Notes under the pieces: model-generated
What the model was told of the DNA's origin: nothing
The model's input: only the letters and a program-made list of their open reading frames with translations
Databases searched by the model: none
Program-made: the position numbers and the translations under genes
Assembly (NCBI GenBank): GCA_910576925.1
Contig: CAJTKB010000025.1
Location: 1 to 22,879 of the forward strand
DNA: 22,879 bases
Direction: 5' to 3'
Origin: an uncultured Bacilli bacterium
Lineage (GTDB): Bacteria > Bacillota_I > Bacilli_A > RF39 > UBA660
Part shown: in pieces, positions 1 through 5,420 of the stretch
Layout of the letters: every line of letters begins with the position of its first letter
How positions within the stretch are numbered: position 1 is the first letter of the stretch

Positions 1-44
1 AAAGTTCCAATTGTCATGGAAAGATTTCTTTTACACAGATTTTC

Positions 45-548
45 TTACACACTCACTAAAATCCAACGTTTTTTCTTTTTATCATAATATTCTGTAATCC
101 AATGATCTAAATATATATTCTGTTTGTTTGGATATTCTGCAAAACCACTTCTAATTCTAGCAGGAATTCCTTTTGCTTTAAGTATTGCTGCAAGAAGTAG
201 AGCGATTCCTCTACAAGTAATAAAAACTTTATCTTTTGCCTCTCTATCTATAGAATTATTTGCATTTTTTCTTAGCAATTCAGCTATAATTCCTATTGAA
301 GGGGGTAAAATATCATCTTCTCTTAATAAAATATTTTGATCTATTTGAGTCATATCACCCCAAAAGCATACTTTTTTATCAAATATTTCAGAATTATTAA
401 AAATAGCAGGATGAATTGTTTGTTTTCGTAGCAGTACACATAAATCTTCTAGTTTATTGGGTAAATTGATTGCAAAAGATCTATACAACCCTAAATCAGT
501 ATAAGCGCTAGTTCTTTTATAAAAGTTCAATATTTCTTCATTTTGCAT
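45..548 (-). CDS. Transglutaminase-like protein, C-terminally truncated
   Basis: A 167-residue protein whose second half looks like a transglutaminase-like (papain-fold) domain. The segment TCRGIALLLAAILKAKGIPA carries the candidate catalytic Cys at the start of a helix, and about 25 residues later DHWITEYY carries the His. Family members usually continue after the His with a W..VD stretch that supplies the catalytic Asp. Here the chain reads RWILVSV and stops at that point, so the third triad residue is missing. No other frame in the remaining 44 bases gives a convincing continuation. I chose the ATG at 548 because an AGGTG Shine-Dalgarno lies nine bases upstream; a GTG at 560 would overlap that site. 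No signal peptide is seen. It could be an inactive relic or a divergent short member. Substrate unknown. Confidence 0.6.
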   Translation of the reverse strand: MQNEEILNFYKRTSAYTDLGLYRSFAINLPNKLEDLCVLLRKQTIHPAIFNNSEIFDKKVCFWGDMTQIDQNILLREDDILPPSIGIIAELLRKNANNSIDREAKDKVFITCRGIALLLAAILKAKGIPARIRSGFAEYPNKQNIYLDHWITEYYDKKKKRWILVSV

Positions 549-628
549 AATAATCAACACCTACATTATCAAATTTAATATCTATAAATATATTATCATG
601 GATTACAATATATTAAAACCAAACAATG

Positions 629-657
629 AAAAGTTTGAGTTTCCTATCAATCTGGTG
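629..657. repeat. Direct repeat copy 1 (tRNA-Arg 3'-end flank)
   Basis: This 29-bp stretch matches 3497-3525 at 28 of 29 positions (T636 against C3504) in the same orientation. The second copy runs from the region just downstream of tRNA-Arg into its CCA end; this copy has no tRNA body attached. Similarity ends abruptly on both sides, as expected of an attachment-site duplication or a relic of a lost tRNA gene. Confidence 0.6.
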
Positions 658-683
658 CCCTAAAGGAAGGGGTACAACAATTT

Positions 684-1160
684 TTATTTTTCATTTTCAA
701 AATAATCTACATTATCCCCATTTCTATAAAATGTACTAGAAATATTATGTTCTATTATACCTATTTTATCAGAGTCTACATAGTGAATAATGTCTGGAGA
801 GTTAGTAGTATCAAAGTCTATATATAATAAATTATCTTTTCTAGATGTATTAATAATTTTATGAGTACCATATTTTCCACAGGGAAAGACAATAATATCA
901 CCAGCCTTTATTTTAATTTCTGAATCAATAGTTTTCACTATGCCAGTTCCTTTAATAATATAAAAAGCTTCTGTATTATAAGAATGATAATGTTTAGGAA
1001 ATGCTGCTTTACCAGGCATTATTTCATAAAAGCAAATATATGCTTGACTAAAATCTTTTCTTTGAGTAATTTCATATCTATTATATTCATAACCATCAAA
1101 TTCGTTTTTATATTTTGGCTTAATGTTTTCTATATTTTTAACTATGATTTTATCGTTCAT
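684..1160 (-). CDS. Single-domain cupin protein
   Basis: A 158-residue protein with one cupin_2 barrel. Cupin motif 1 is present as H57-x-H59 and E64 followed by G71 (PGKAAFPKHYHSYNTEAFY). Motif 2 is present as G87, P93, G95, H100 and N104 (AGDIIVFPCGKYGTHKIIN). The His/His/Glu/His set is the usual binding site for one divalent metal. The N-terminal 40 residues and C-terminal 45 residues flank the barrel and match no domain I recognise. Start ATG 1160 has an AAGGAGA Shine-Dalgarno 8-9 bases upstream. The gene is monocistronic, lies inside the interval bounded by the 29-bp direct repeats, and is divergent from the split toxin-like ORF. Small cupins range from isomerases and dioxygenases to sugar-binding proteins, so no substrate can be assigned. 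Confidence 0.8.
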   Translation of the reverse strand: MNDKIIVKNIENIKPKYKNEFDGYEYNRYEITQRKDFSQAYICFYEIMPGKAAFPKHYHSYNTEAFYIIKGTGIVKTIDSEIKIKAGDIIVFPCGKYGTHKIINTSRKDNLLYIDFDTTNSPDIIHYVDSDKIGIIEHNISSTFYRNGDNVDYFENEK

Positions 1161-1196
1161 TTTAAAATTCTCCTTAATAAATGTATATTACATGGC

Positions 1197-1226
1197 AATA
1201 TACAAGTGTGTTTACTAAATTGACAA
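1197..1226 (-). promoter_or_regulatory. Predicted sigma-A promoter of the cupin gene
   Basis: On the minus strand TTGTCA (1221-1226) is separated by 18 bases from TATATT (1197-1202), each 5/6 to consensus, placing a start about 30 bases upstream of the cupin ATG. Prediction by eye only. Confidence 0.45.
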
Positions 1227-1242
1227 AATTTAGTTAAATTTA

Positions 1243-1271
1243 TTGTATTATAAAAGTTAATTTAGTATAAT
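1243..1271 (+). promoter_or_regulatory. Predicted promoter of the toxin-like ORF
   Basis: A perfect -10 TATAAT (1266-1271) with a weak -35 TTGTAT (1243-1248) at 17-bp spacing. The predicted start falls at about 1278-1280, exactly where the left arm of the end-pairing repeat begins (GGG at 1279), so the RNA would start with that arm. Confidence 0.45.
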
Positions 1272-1278
1272 TCTTATA

Positions 1279-1309
1279 GGGAATATCAGTTGTTGAGTGT
1301 CTACCAAAT
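1279..1309. repeat. Left arm of imperfect inverted repeat flanking the toxin-like ORF
   Basis: Bases 1292-1305 (GTTGAGTGTCTACC) are complementary to 3377-3390 apart from one G.U pair. Bases 1279-1289 (GGGAATATCAG) pair with 3400-3411, with one G.U pair and a one-base bulge. The two halves occur in matching order in the right arm, so this is one long imperfect inverted repeat rather than two chance matches. Confidence 0.6.
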
Positions 1310-1401
1310 CTCTTATAGAGAGGAGGTTTGATAAAGATGAAAACTAAGACTTTTGTTATAAAAGTTCTAAAGCTCATTGCTATCATTTTATTTCTCCTTA
1401 T

Positions 1402-1409
1402 CAATATGA
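1402..1409. repeat. 8-bp target-site duplication, left copy
   Basis: CAATATGA directly precedes the left inverted repeat and is identical to 3305-3312 after the right one. Eight bases is the usual duplication length for ISL3 elements. Confidence 0.9.
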
Positions 1410-1431
1410 GGTTCTTCCGCAAGTTTAAGTA
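1410..1431. repeat. ISL3 left terminal inverted repeat
   Basis: 22 bp, the exact reverse complement of 3283-3304; begins GGTTCTTCCGCAAG. Confidence 0.95.
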
Positions 1432-1501
1432 TATTAGTAGATAGGGTTTTGTATCTACTTTTTATATGTTAAACTTTATACTACGAGGAGTAGTTGATAT
1501 T

Positions 1502-3280
1502 GTGATAGAAAAAATATTAAATTATGGAGAAAATTTTTGTATTGAAGATATTAAGAAAAAAGACAATAAAAATATAATATATATAAAATCCAACACATCA
1601 AATTGTAAATGCCCAAAATGTAAAAAAATAAGTAGTAAAAAACATTCAACATATAAAAGGAAAATACAAGATACACCAATTCAAAATATAGAAACTTGGT
1701 TAGTAGTAAATGCTTATGAATATGAGTGTATTAATGAAGAATGTGAAGTAACAACATTTAATGAATCCTTGCCTTTTGCTATAAAAAACAAAGTGATGAC
1801 AAATAATTTAATTCAATTTATTTTATCTATTTCAATCTTTATGAGTTCAAGTGCTACTTCACTTATATTATCATTTTTAGGTGTTAAAGTGAGTGCTGAT
1901 ACAATTGATAGAATCATTCAAAAAATTGAAATCGTTGATAATCCAGATATTGAAGAAGTAGGTATTGATGATGTAGCAATAAGAAAAGGCCAAACTTATG
2001 CTACTGCAATATATGATTTAAATGATCATCATCTACTAGCACTTTTGGAAGGAAGAGATGCAGATAGCATAAGAGATTGGCTAACAAAACATCCCAAAAT
2101 TAAAACAGTTGCTAGAGATAGAGCTAGTGCTTATGCAACAGTGATAAGCGAAGTCTTACCTAATTGCATGCAAGTAGCAGATAGATTTCATTTATTTCAA
2201 AATCTAATAGAATATTTAAAAGATATATTTTATAAAGAAATTCCTGAAAAGATATTTATAAAAAACAATCAAATTGAAGATGGAAGTAATATCAAGAAAG
2301 TCCCCATTAAAGTAAATATTGATAATGAAAAATTAAAAAAACTAGATTATGATAACTCCCAACCAATAGATAAAGATGGAAATATAATCTGTTTTAACAA
2401 GGAACTACTTAACAAAAATTCTAATGTTTTTCAAAAGCATCAGAAAAAAAGAGATGAAAAAAGAGATAAAATAAAAAAAATACGAGAACGAGCAAAAGAA
2501 GAATTCTGTCATAAGAAAATAATGGATGAATTCAATGTATCTAGAAATACATTAAAGAAATACCTGAAAATGACAGATGAAGAAGTAGAGAATATATCCT
2601 TTGTAAATGTCACAAAAGAAAATAGAGTTTTAGATGAATTTACAAATATGATATATAAGATGTTATTAAATCAAGTTTCATTAGAATATATAATTGAATA
2701 CACAATTCAAAAAGGATATTTAGGTTCTGTTGGAACATTAAAAGGATATATACTAAGTTTGATAAAGAATAATCATCTATCTTATAATTGCTCATCACTA
2801 ATATTTGATAAATATGCATATCCAGATGATGTCATTGTAATTAATAGATTAGAACTCTTAAAAAATATTTTAACAATAGATGAAAAGAAAAAGAGTAATG
2901 AAATTGAAAAACATATTAACCTTATTAAGGTTAAATATCCTATAGTAAAAGAAGTTCAAAATATATTTTGTGATTTTCATCAAGTAATGTTTGGAAATAA
3001 TCCAAATGAGTTAGATATATTTATTGAAAAATACAACTTAAAAATAAATTCATTTTGTAATGGATTAAAAAAAGATATTGCACCCGTTAAAAACGCAATA
3101 TCTAATGAGATAAATTCTGGATTTGTTGAAGGTAACAACAACAAATTTAAACTCATCAAAAGAATTGTATATGGAAAGCAAAAATTAGTCAACCTTTTCA
3201 AAAGAAGTTATTTATGTTTTTTAGCAACTTTAGATAACTTTTCAATCCAAGAAATTGTAAATCAAGTTTTAGAAAACTAA
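1502..3280 (+). CDS. ISL3-family transposase
   Basis: DDE transposase of the ISL3 family, which cuts and rejoins the element's ends. Numbered from the GTG at 1502 (592 aa): an N-terminal zinc finger (CPKC at 37-40, then C76-x4-C81), a helical DNA-binding part, and the catalytic core. The core has D156 in EVGIDDVAIRKGQTYAT, D206 in VARDRASAY, the VADRFHLFQNL block, and a C-terminal Glu (E543) in SGFVEGNNNKFKLIKR. A second helix-turn-helix-like segment (EFCHKKIMDEFNVSRNTLKK) sits in the insertion before the Glu. I chose GTG 1502 because GAGGAG lies at 1485-1490 with 11-base spacing. The in-frame ATG at 1466 (604 aa) has no Shine-Dalgarno. No frameshift is seen, so the enzyme is probably functional. 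Confidence 0.95.
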   Translation: MIEKILNYGENFCIEDIKKKDNKNIIYIKSNTSNCKCPKCKKISSKKHSTYKRKIQDTPIQNIETWLVVNAYEYECINEECEVTTFNESLPFAIKNKVMTNNLIQFILSISIFMSSSATSLILSFLGVKVSADTIDRIIQKIEIVDNPDIEEVGIDDVAIRKGQTYATAIYDLNDHHLLALLEGRDADSIRDWLTKHPKIKTVARDRASAYATVISEVLPNCMQVADRFHLFQNLIEYLKDIFYKEIPEKIFIKNNQIEDGSNIKKVPIKVNIDNEKLKKLDYDNSQPIDKDGNIICFNKELLNKNSNVFQKHQKKRDEKRDKIKKIRERAKEEFCHKKIMDEFNVSRNTLKKYLKMTDEEVENISFVNVTKENRVLDEFTNMIYKMLLNQVSLEYIIEYTIQKGYLGSVGTLKGYILSLIKNNHLSYNCSSLIFDKYAYPDDVIVINRLELLKNILTIDEKKKSNEIEKHINLIKVKYPIVKEVQNIFCDFHQVMFGNNPNELDIFIEKYNLKINSFCNGLKKDIAPVKNAISNEINSGFVEGNNNKFKLIKRIVYGKQKLVNLFKRSYLCFLATLDNFSIQEIVNQVLEN

Positions 3281-3282
3281 AG

Positions 3283-3304
3283 TACTTAAACTTGCGGAAG
3301 AACC
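3283..3304. repeat. ISL3 right terminal inverted repeat
   Basis: 22 bp, the exact reverse complement of 1410-1431; starts two bases after the transposase stop codon. Confidence 0.95.
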
Positions 3305-3312
3305 CAATATGA
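3305..3312. repeat. 8-bp target-site duplication, right copy
   Basis: CAATATGA, identical to 1402-1409. In the restored target it covers part of codons 22 to 25 of the small hydrophobic ORF. Confidence 0.9.
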
Positions 3313-3330
3313 TAGTAGTTATAAAAAAAT

Positions 3331-3360
3331 GACACTTAATTCTTCATTGAATTAAATGTC
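3331..3360 (+). other. Stem-loop overlapping the stop of the toxin-like ORF
   Basis: GACACTTAATTC and GAATTAAATGTC form a 12-position stem with one internal mismatch and a six-base loop. It begins within the TGA stop. No T-run follows, so it is not a terminator; it would be a structural element of the 3' untranslated region. Confidence 0.5.
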
Positions 3361-3372
3361 TAAACAATATTA

Positions 3373-3411
3373 ATTGGGTAGACATTCAACTCGCAAAAAC
3401 TGAATGTTCCC
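3373..3411. repeat. Right arm of imperfect inverted repeat flanking the toxin-like ORF
   Basis: Contains GGTAGACATTCAAC (3377-3390) and CTGAATGTTCCC (3400-3411), which are complementary in order to the two blocks of the left arm (1279-1309). A roughly 9-base spacer in this arm replaces two bases in the left arm. Confidence 0.6.
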
Positions 3412-3417
3412 TTTTTT
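3376..3417 (+). terminator. Rho-independent terminator of the toxin-like transcript
   Basis: GGG plus ACATTCA (3383-3389) pair with TGAATGT (3401-3407) plus CCC, followed by six T. Both arms of this hairpin are also complementary to the predicted 5' end of the same RNA, so terminator folding and 5'-3' pairing are mutually exclusive. Confidence 0.65.
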
Positions 3418-3456
3418 ATTTTATGCAAGTTTCCTTGACATATTCATAATAACATA

Positions 3457-3482
3457 AAAACGACTTTTTGACAAGTCGTTTT
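3457..3482 (-). terminator. Terminator downstream of tRNA-Arg (bidirectional form)
   Basis: A perfect 10-bp stem (AAAACGACTT / AAGTCGTTTT) with a six-base loop, 38 bases past the tRNA CCA end. Short T-tracts occur on both strands; that on the minus strand is slightly better, which suits termination of the tRNA transcript. Confidence 0.6.
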
Positions 3483-3496
3483 CTATTGCTACTCGA

Positions 3497-3525
3497 AAAA
3501 GTTCGAGTTTCCTATCAATCTGGTG
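3497..3525. repeat. Direct repeat copy 2, overlapping the tRNA-Arg 3' end
   Basis: 29 bp matching 629-657 with one mismatch. Five bases lie inside the tRNA (CCA and the two bases before it) and 24 lie downstream. In this copy only, 3491-3508 forms a 7-bp palindrome (ACTCGAA / TTCGAGT). Confidence 0.6.
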
Positions 3526-3596
3526 TCCCCAAGAGGACTTGAACCCCTATCTATCCCTTAGGAGGGGATTGCTCTATCCTGTTGAGCTATGAGGAC
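3521..3596 (-). tRNA. tRNA-Arg (anticodon CCT)
   Basis: 76 bases with an encoded CCA. The acceptor stem GTCCTCA pairs with TGGGGAC (one G.U), the discriminator is A, and the D-arm contains AGCTCAACAGGATAGAGC. The anticodon stem ATCCC/GGGAT closes a CTCCTAA loop with CCT at positions 34-36. The T-arm has the canonical GGTTCAAGTCC. It decodes AGG; AGA is the common Arg codon here and would need a different isoacceptor. The 3' end abuts the 29-bp repeat shared with 629-657, so it may be the integration target of a small island. Confidence 0.95.
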
Positions 3597-3686
3597 ATAA
3601 ATAAAGTATATAATAAATTCCACTAAAAATAAAGAGAAAACTTTAAAATAAATTGTGTCAAAATATGTAAAAAAATATTTATTCAT

Positions 3687-3715
3687 TACACATTCTGAAA
3701 TAAATAAGATATAAT
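3687..3715 (+). promoter_or_regulatory. Predicted promoter of the GNAT-ABC operon
   Basis: TACACA (3687-3692, 4/6), a 17-base spacer and a perfect TATAAT (3710-3715), about 46 bases upstream of the GNAT start. Prediction by eye. Confidence 0.45.
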
Positions 3716-3761
3716 CAATTTAGGATATGAAAGATATCTAAGAATAAAAGGTGGTAATACT

Positions 3762-4199
3762 ATGGAGATTATATTTAAAATAGCAAAAAGTGAAGATGTT
3801 GAAAAAATTGTTAATTTATGTAATTTATGTTTTGATGAGAAAACAAGTATGGAATATGCAACCAAAATATTTGAGCAAACAAAGAATGACCCTAATCATA
3901 TTTATATAGTTGGATATGTTGGAGACGAAGCTGTAGCACATTCTAAAATAACAATTATCCCAACAATGTATGAGAAGATGAATACATATGCAATATTAAA
4001 TCACGTATGTGTTCATCCAGACTATCGTAGAAGAAATATTGCAACAGAAATGTTAATTGCTTGTGAAAAAGTAGCGAAAGAAAAAGGATGTGTTGCAATG
4101 GAATTATGGTCAAATAATTCACGTGCTGCAGCTCATGCTTGTTATAAAAATTTTGGCTTTATTGTAAATGATGCAAAATTCTTTTCTAAGGGAATATAA
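3762..4199 (+). CDS. GNAT-family N-acetyltransferase
   Basis: A 145-residue single GNAT domain, the normal length, expected to transfer an acetyl group from acetyl-CoA to an amine. Motif A, the acetyl-CoA pyrophosphate loop, is VHPDYRRRNIATEMLIACE at about residues 86-104, matching the R-x-x-x-G/N-I/V-A pattern after a beta strand (YAILNHVCV). Motif B is AMELWSNNSRAAAHACYKNFGF, with the usual late Asn and Tyr. No substrate-specific signature is seen. Start ATG 3762 has an AAGGTGG Shine-Dalgarno. It is first in a same-strand group with the membrane protein (32-base gap) and the ABC exporter. GNATs beside exporters sometimes act in self-protection or modify the exported product, but that is only a possibility here. 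Confidence 0.88.
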   Translation: MEIIFKIAKSEDVEKIVNLCNLCFDEKTSMEYATKIFEQTKNDPNHIYIVGYVGDEAVAHSKITIIPTMYEKMNTYAILNHVCVHPDYRRRNIATEMLIACEKVAKEKGCVAMELWSNNSRAAAHACYKNFGFIVNDAKFFSKGI

Positions 4200-4231
4200 A
4201 TTTTATGTAAATTAACTTGAAGGAGTAAAAA

Positions 4232-5413
4232 ATGAAGATCAATAATATTTATGTAGGAGGATGGTTTCAGCGAACTATGCTACAACTATCCGAAATATAC
4301 GACTTTTTAAGAAATTGTGATACACAAGTAAATTTAGATAAAGAAAAATTGAGTGAACATCGTAAATCTTTGGAAATAGGGAAAATAGATTATGGTGTTG
4401 CTGGCGAAGAATATATAGAATTTACTACAGCCCTAAATATAAAAGTAAAGATATTTGAAGATGGCTTAATAGTTCTTAATAATAGTCAAGTAAGTGAAGA
4501 TACCTTATTTGCTGATATAGATCACGTGACAGATTATTATGAACATAAGTTATCTAAAGCTCTTAACTATTTGTTTAGCTTAGGTGCCCCAGTTCCAAAA
4601 GAACTCGCAAGTATTGAAACAGTATATCCATATTTTGTGGTATGCGATAATGCAAGTAAAGAAGAAATATCTGAATTATTATCAAGAACTGAAAAACAAA
4701 AGTATTTTGAGTTTAATAATAGTAAATATGATGTATTAAGAGGAGATAAATACTATTTTATAAATAACAAAAAGCAATCAATTGATAATATAGAAAGATA
4801 TATAGAAGAACAAATATTTATTCGTGAGTTTAAAGGACAACTTCATAGATATTTAAATATGCATAGAATTATCTGGGAAAAAATTGACACAGTTAAAGAA
4901 AATGTTAATGTTAAAGGTTCTGAGATTGTTAAATTTACAACTCAACTTGAAGGATATGCTAAAACTATCAATCTAATTGATGGTAGAATTAATCAGATGA
5001 GTACATACATTTCAACCCGTGAAAAAATTGCTAAAAGTGACGAAGAACTTGCAGAGTTTCTAGCAATATCAGGATATAGATATGAAACTCTTAAGGATAC
5101 ACTTGACTATATTAAATCATTATGGAAAATGACTCAAAACTATGTAACCTCAGCGCAAAAACTATTTGATGGCATAAAACAAGATGTAACAAGTTCATCA
5201 GTTAATAGTTTAACAATAGTTACTAGTATGAGCGCAGGAGCTGCTATTATAGGTTTACTTACTAAAACAAAGCCAACTTTTACTAAATTTGGAGTGCTTT
5301 ATTTCTTTATTCTAGCTCTAATTGGCTGGGGCTCTACTAAAGTATTGAATTTTGTTGCAAGTAAAAGAAAATATGAAGTAACAGACGTTGAATATGAAAA
5401 GGATATTAAATAA
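4232..5413 (+). CDS. Unrecognised coiled-coil protein with two C-terminal membrane helices
   Basis: A 393-residue protein I cannot assign. Residues 1 to about 200 are soluble and mixed alpha/beta (starts MKINNIYVGGWFQRTML). Residues 200 to about 320 are long, charged and helical with heptad-like spacing, consistent with a coiled coil. Two hydrophobic segments follow at about 325-343 (LTIVTSMSAGAAIIGLL) and 352-373 (FGVLYFFILALIGWGSTKVL), with a short basic/acidic tail. A soluble domain, long helix and two terminal helices recall CorA-like and RMND1/DUF155-like proteins, but the CorA GMN motif is absent, so this is only a resemblance. The Shine-Dalgarno GAAGGAG precedes ATG 4232. It ends seven bases before the ABC exporter, so the two are likely co-translated and may act together. 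Confidence 0.75.
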   Translation: MKINNIYVGGWFQRTMLQLSEIYDFLRNCDTQVNLDKEKLSEHRKSLEIGKIDYGVAGEEYIEFTTALNIKVKIFEDGLIVLNNSQVSEDTLFADIDHVTDYYEHKLSKALNYLFSLGAPVPKELASIETVYPYFVVCDNASKEEISELLSRTEKQKYFEFNNSKYDVLRGDKYYFINNKKQSIDNIERYIEEQIFIREFKGQLHRYLNMHRIIWEKIDTVKENVNVKGSEIVKFTTQLEGYAKTINLIDGRINQMSTYISTREKIAKSDEELAEFLAISGYRYETLKDTLDYIKSLWKMTQNYVTSAQKLFDGIKQDVTSSSVNSLTIVTSMSAGAAIIGLLTKTKPTFTKFGVLYFFILALIGWGSTKVLNFVASKRKYEVTDVEYEKDIK

Positions 5414-5420
5414 TAACTAA

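Larger units (their letters stand above)
1410..3304 (+). mobile_element. ISL3-family insertion sequence, complete (1895 bp)
   Basis: The ends are 22-bp perfect inverted repeats, 1410-1431 (starting GGTTCTTCCGCAAG) and 3283-3304. They enclose a single intact transposase ORF and are flanked by the 8-bp duplication CAATATGA. A GGTTCTTC-type end, an 8-bp duplication and a roughly 1.9-kb length with one transposase all fit ISL3. Perfect ends, a perfect duplication and an open transposase frame point to a recent insertion that may still be active. Confidence 0.95.
1337..3332 (+). pseudogene. Small basic hydrophobic peptide gene (type I toxin-like), split by ISL3 element
   Basis: The gene lies in two pieces, 1337-1409 and 3313-3332. 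Removing the IS and one 8-bp target copy gives an uninterrupted 30-codon ORF from ATG 1337 to TGA 3330-3332. The peptide begins MKTKTFVIKVLKL, has an unbroken hydrophobic core of about 16 residues with one Asn, and ends IVVIKK; it has six Lys and no acidic residue. AGGAGG at 1321-1326 is ten bases upstream of the ATG. Size, charge, single membrane helix, SD-adjacent hairpin (TCTCT-TAT-AGAGA, 1309-1321) and end-to-end pairing resemble type I toxin mRNAs such as the TxpA/BsrG and AapA classes, but no family homology can be claimed. In its present state translation runs from codon 24 into the IS and adds 11 basic residues before TAG at 1442-1444. Confidence 0.55.

Noticed and set aside
629..684. 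A degraded second tRNA gene at 629-684
   Set aside because: Only the CCA end and downstream flank match. No T-arm (GGTTCAA), anticodon arm or acceptor pairing can be found, so I call it a repeat copy only.
1240..1422. 60-codon ORF on the minus strand across the toxin-like region
   Set aside because: It lies antisense to the restored small ORF and runs into the IS end, has no Shine-Dalgarno, and would exist only because of the insertion.
1410..3304. CRISPR array or defence island near the IS
   Set aside because: No regularly spaced repeats and no nuclease, helicase or restriction-modification genes are present anywhere in the window.
3435..3463. Plus-strand promoter starting at TTGACA 3435-3440
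   Set aside because: No -10 element at a suitable distance, and the downstream sequence is a terminator hairpin followed by the antisense of the tRNA.
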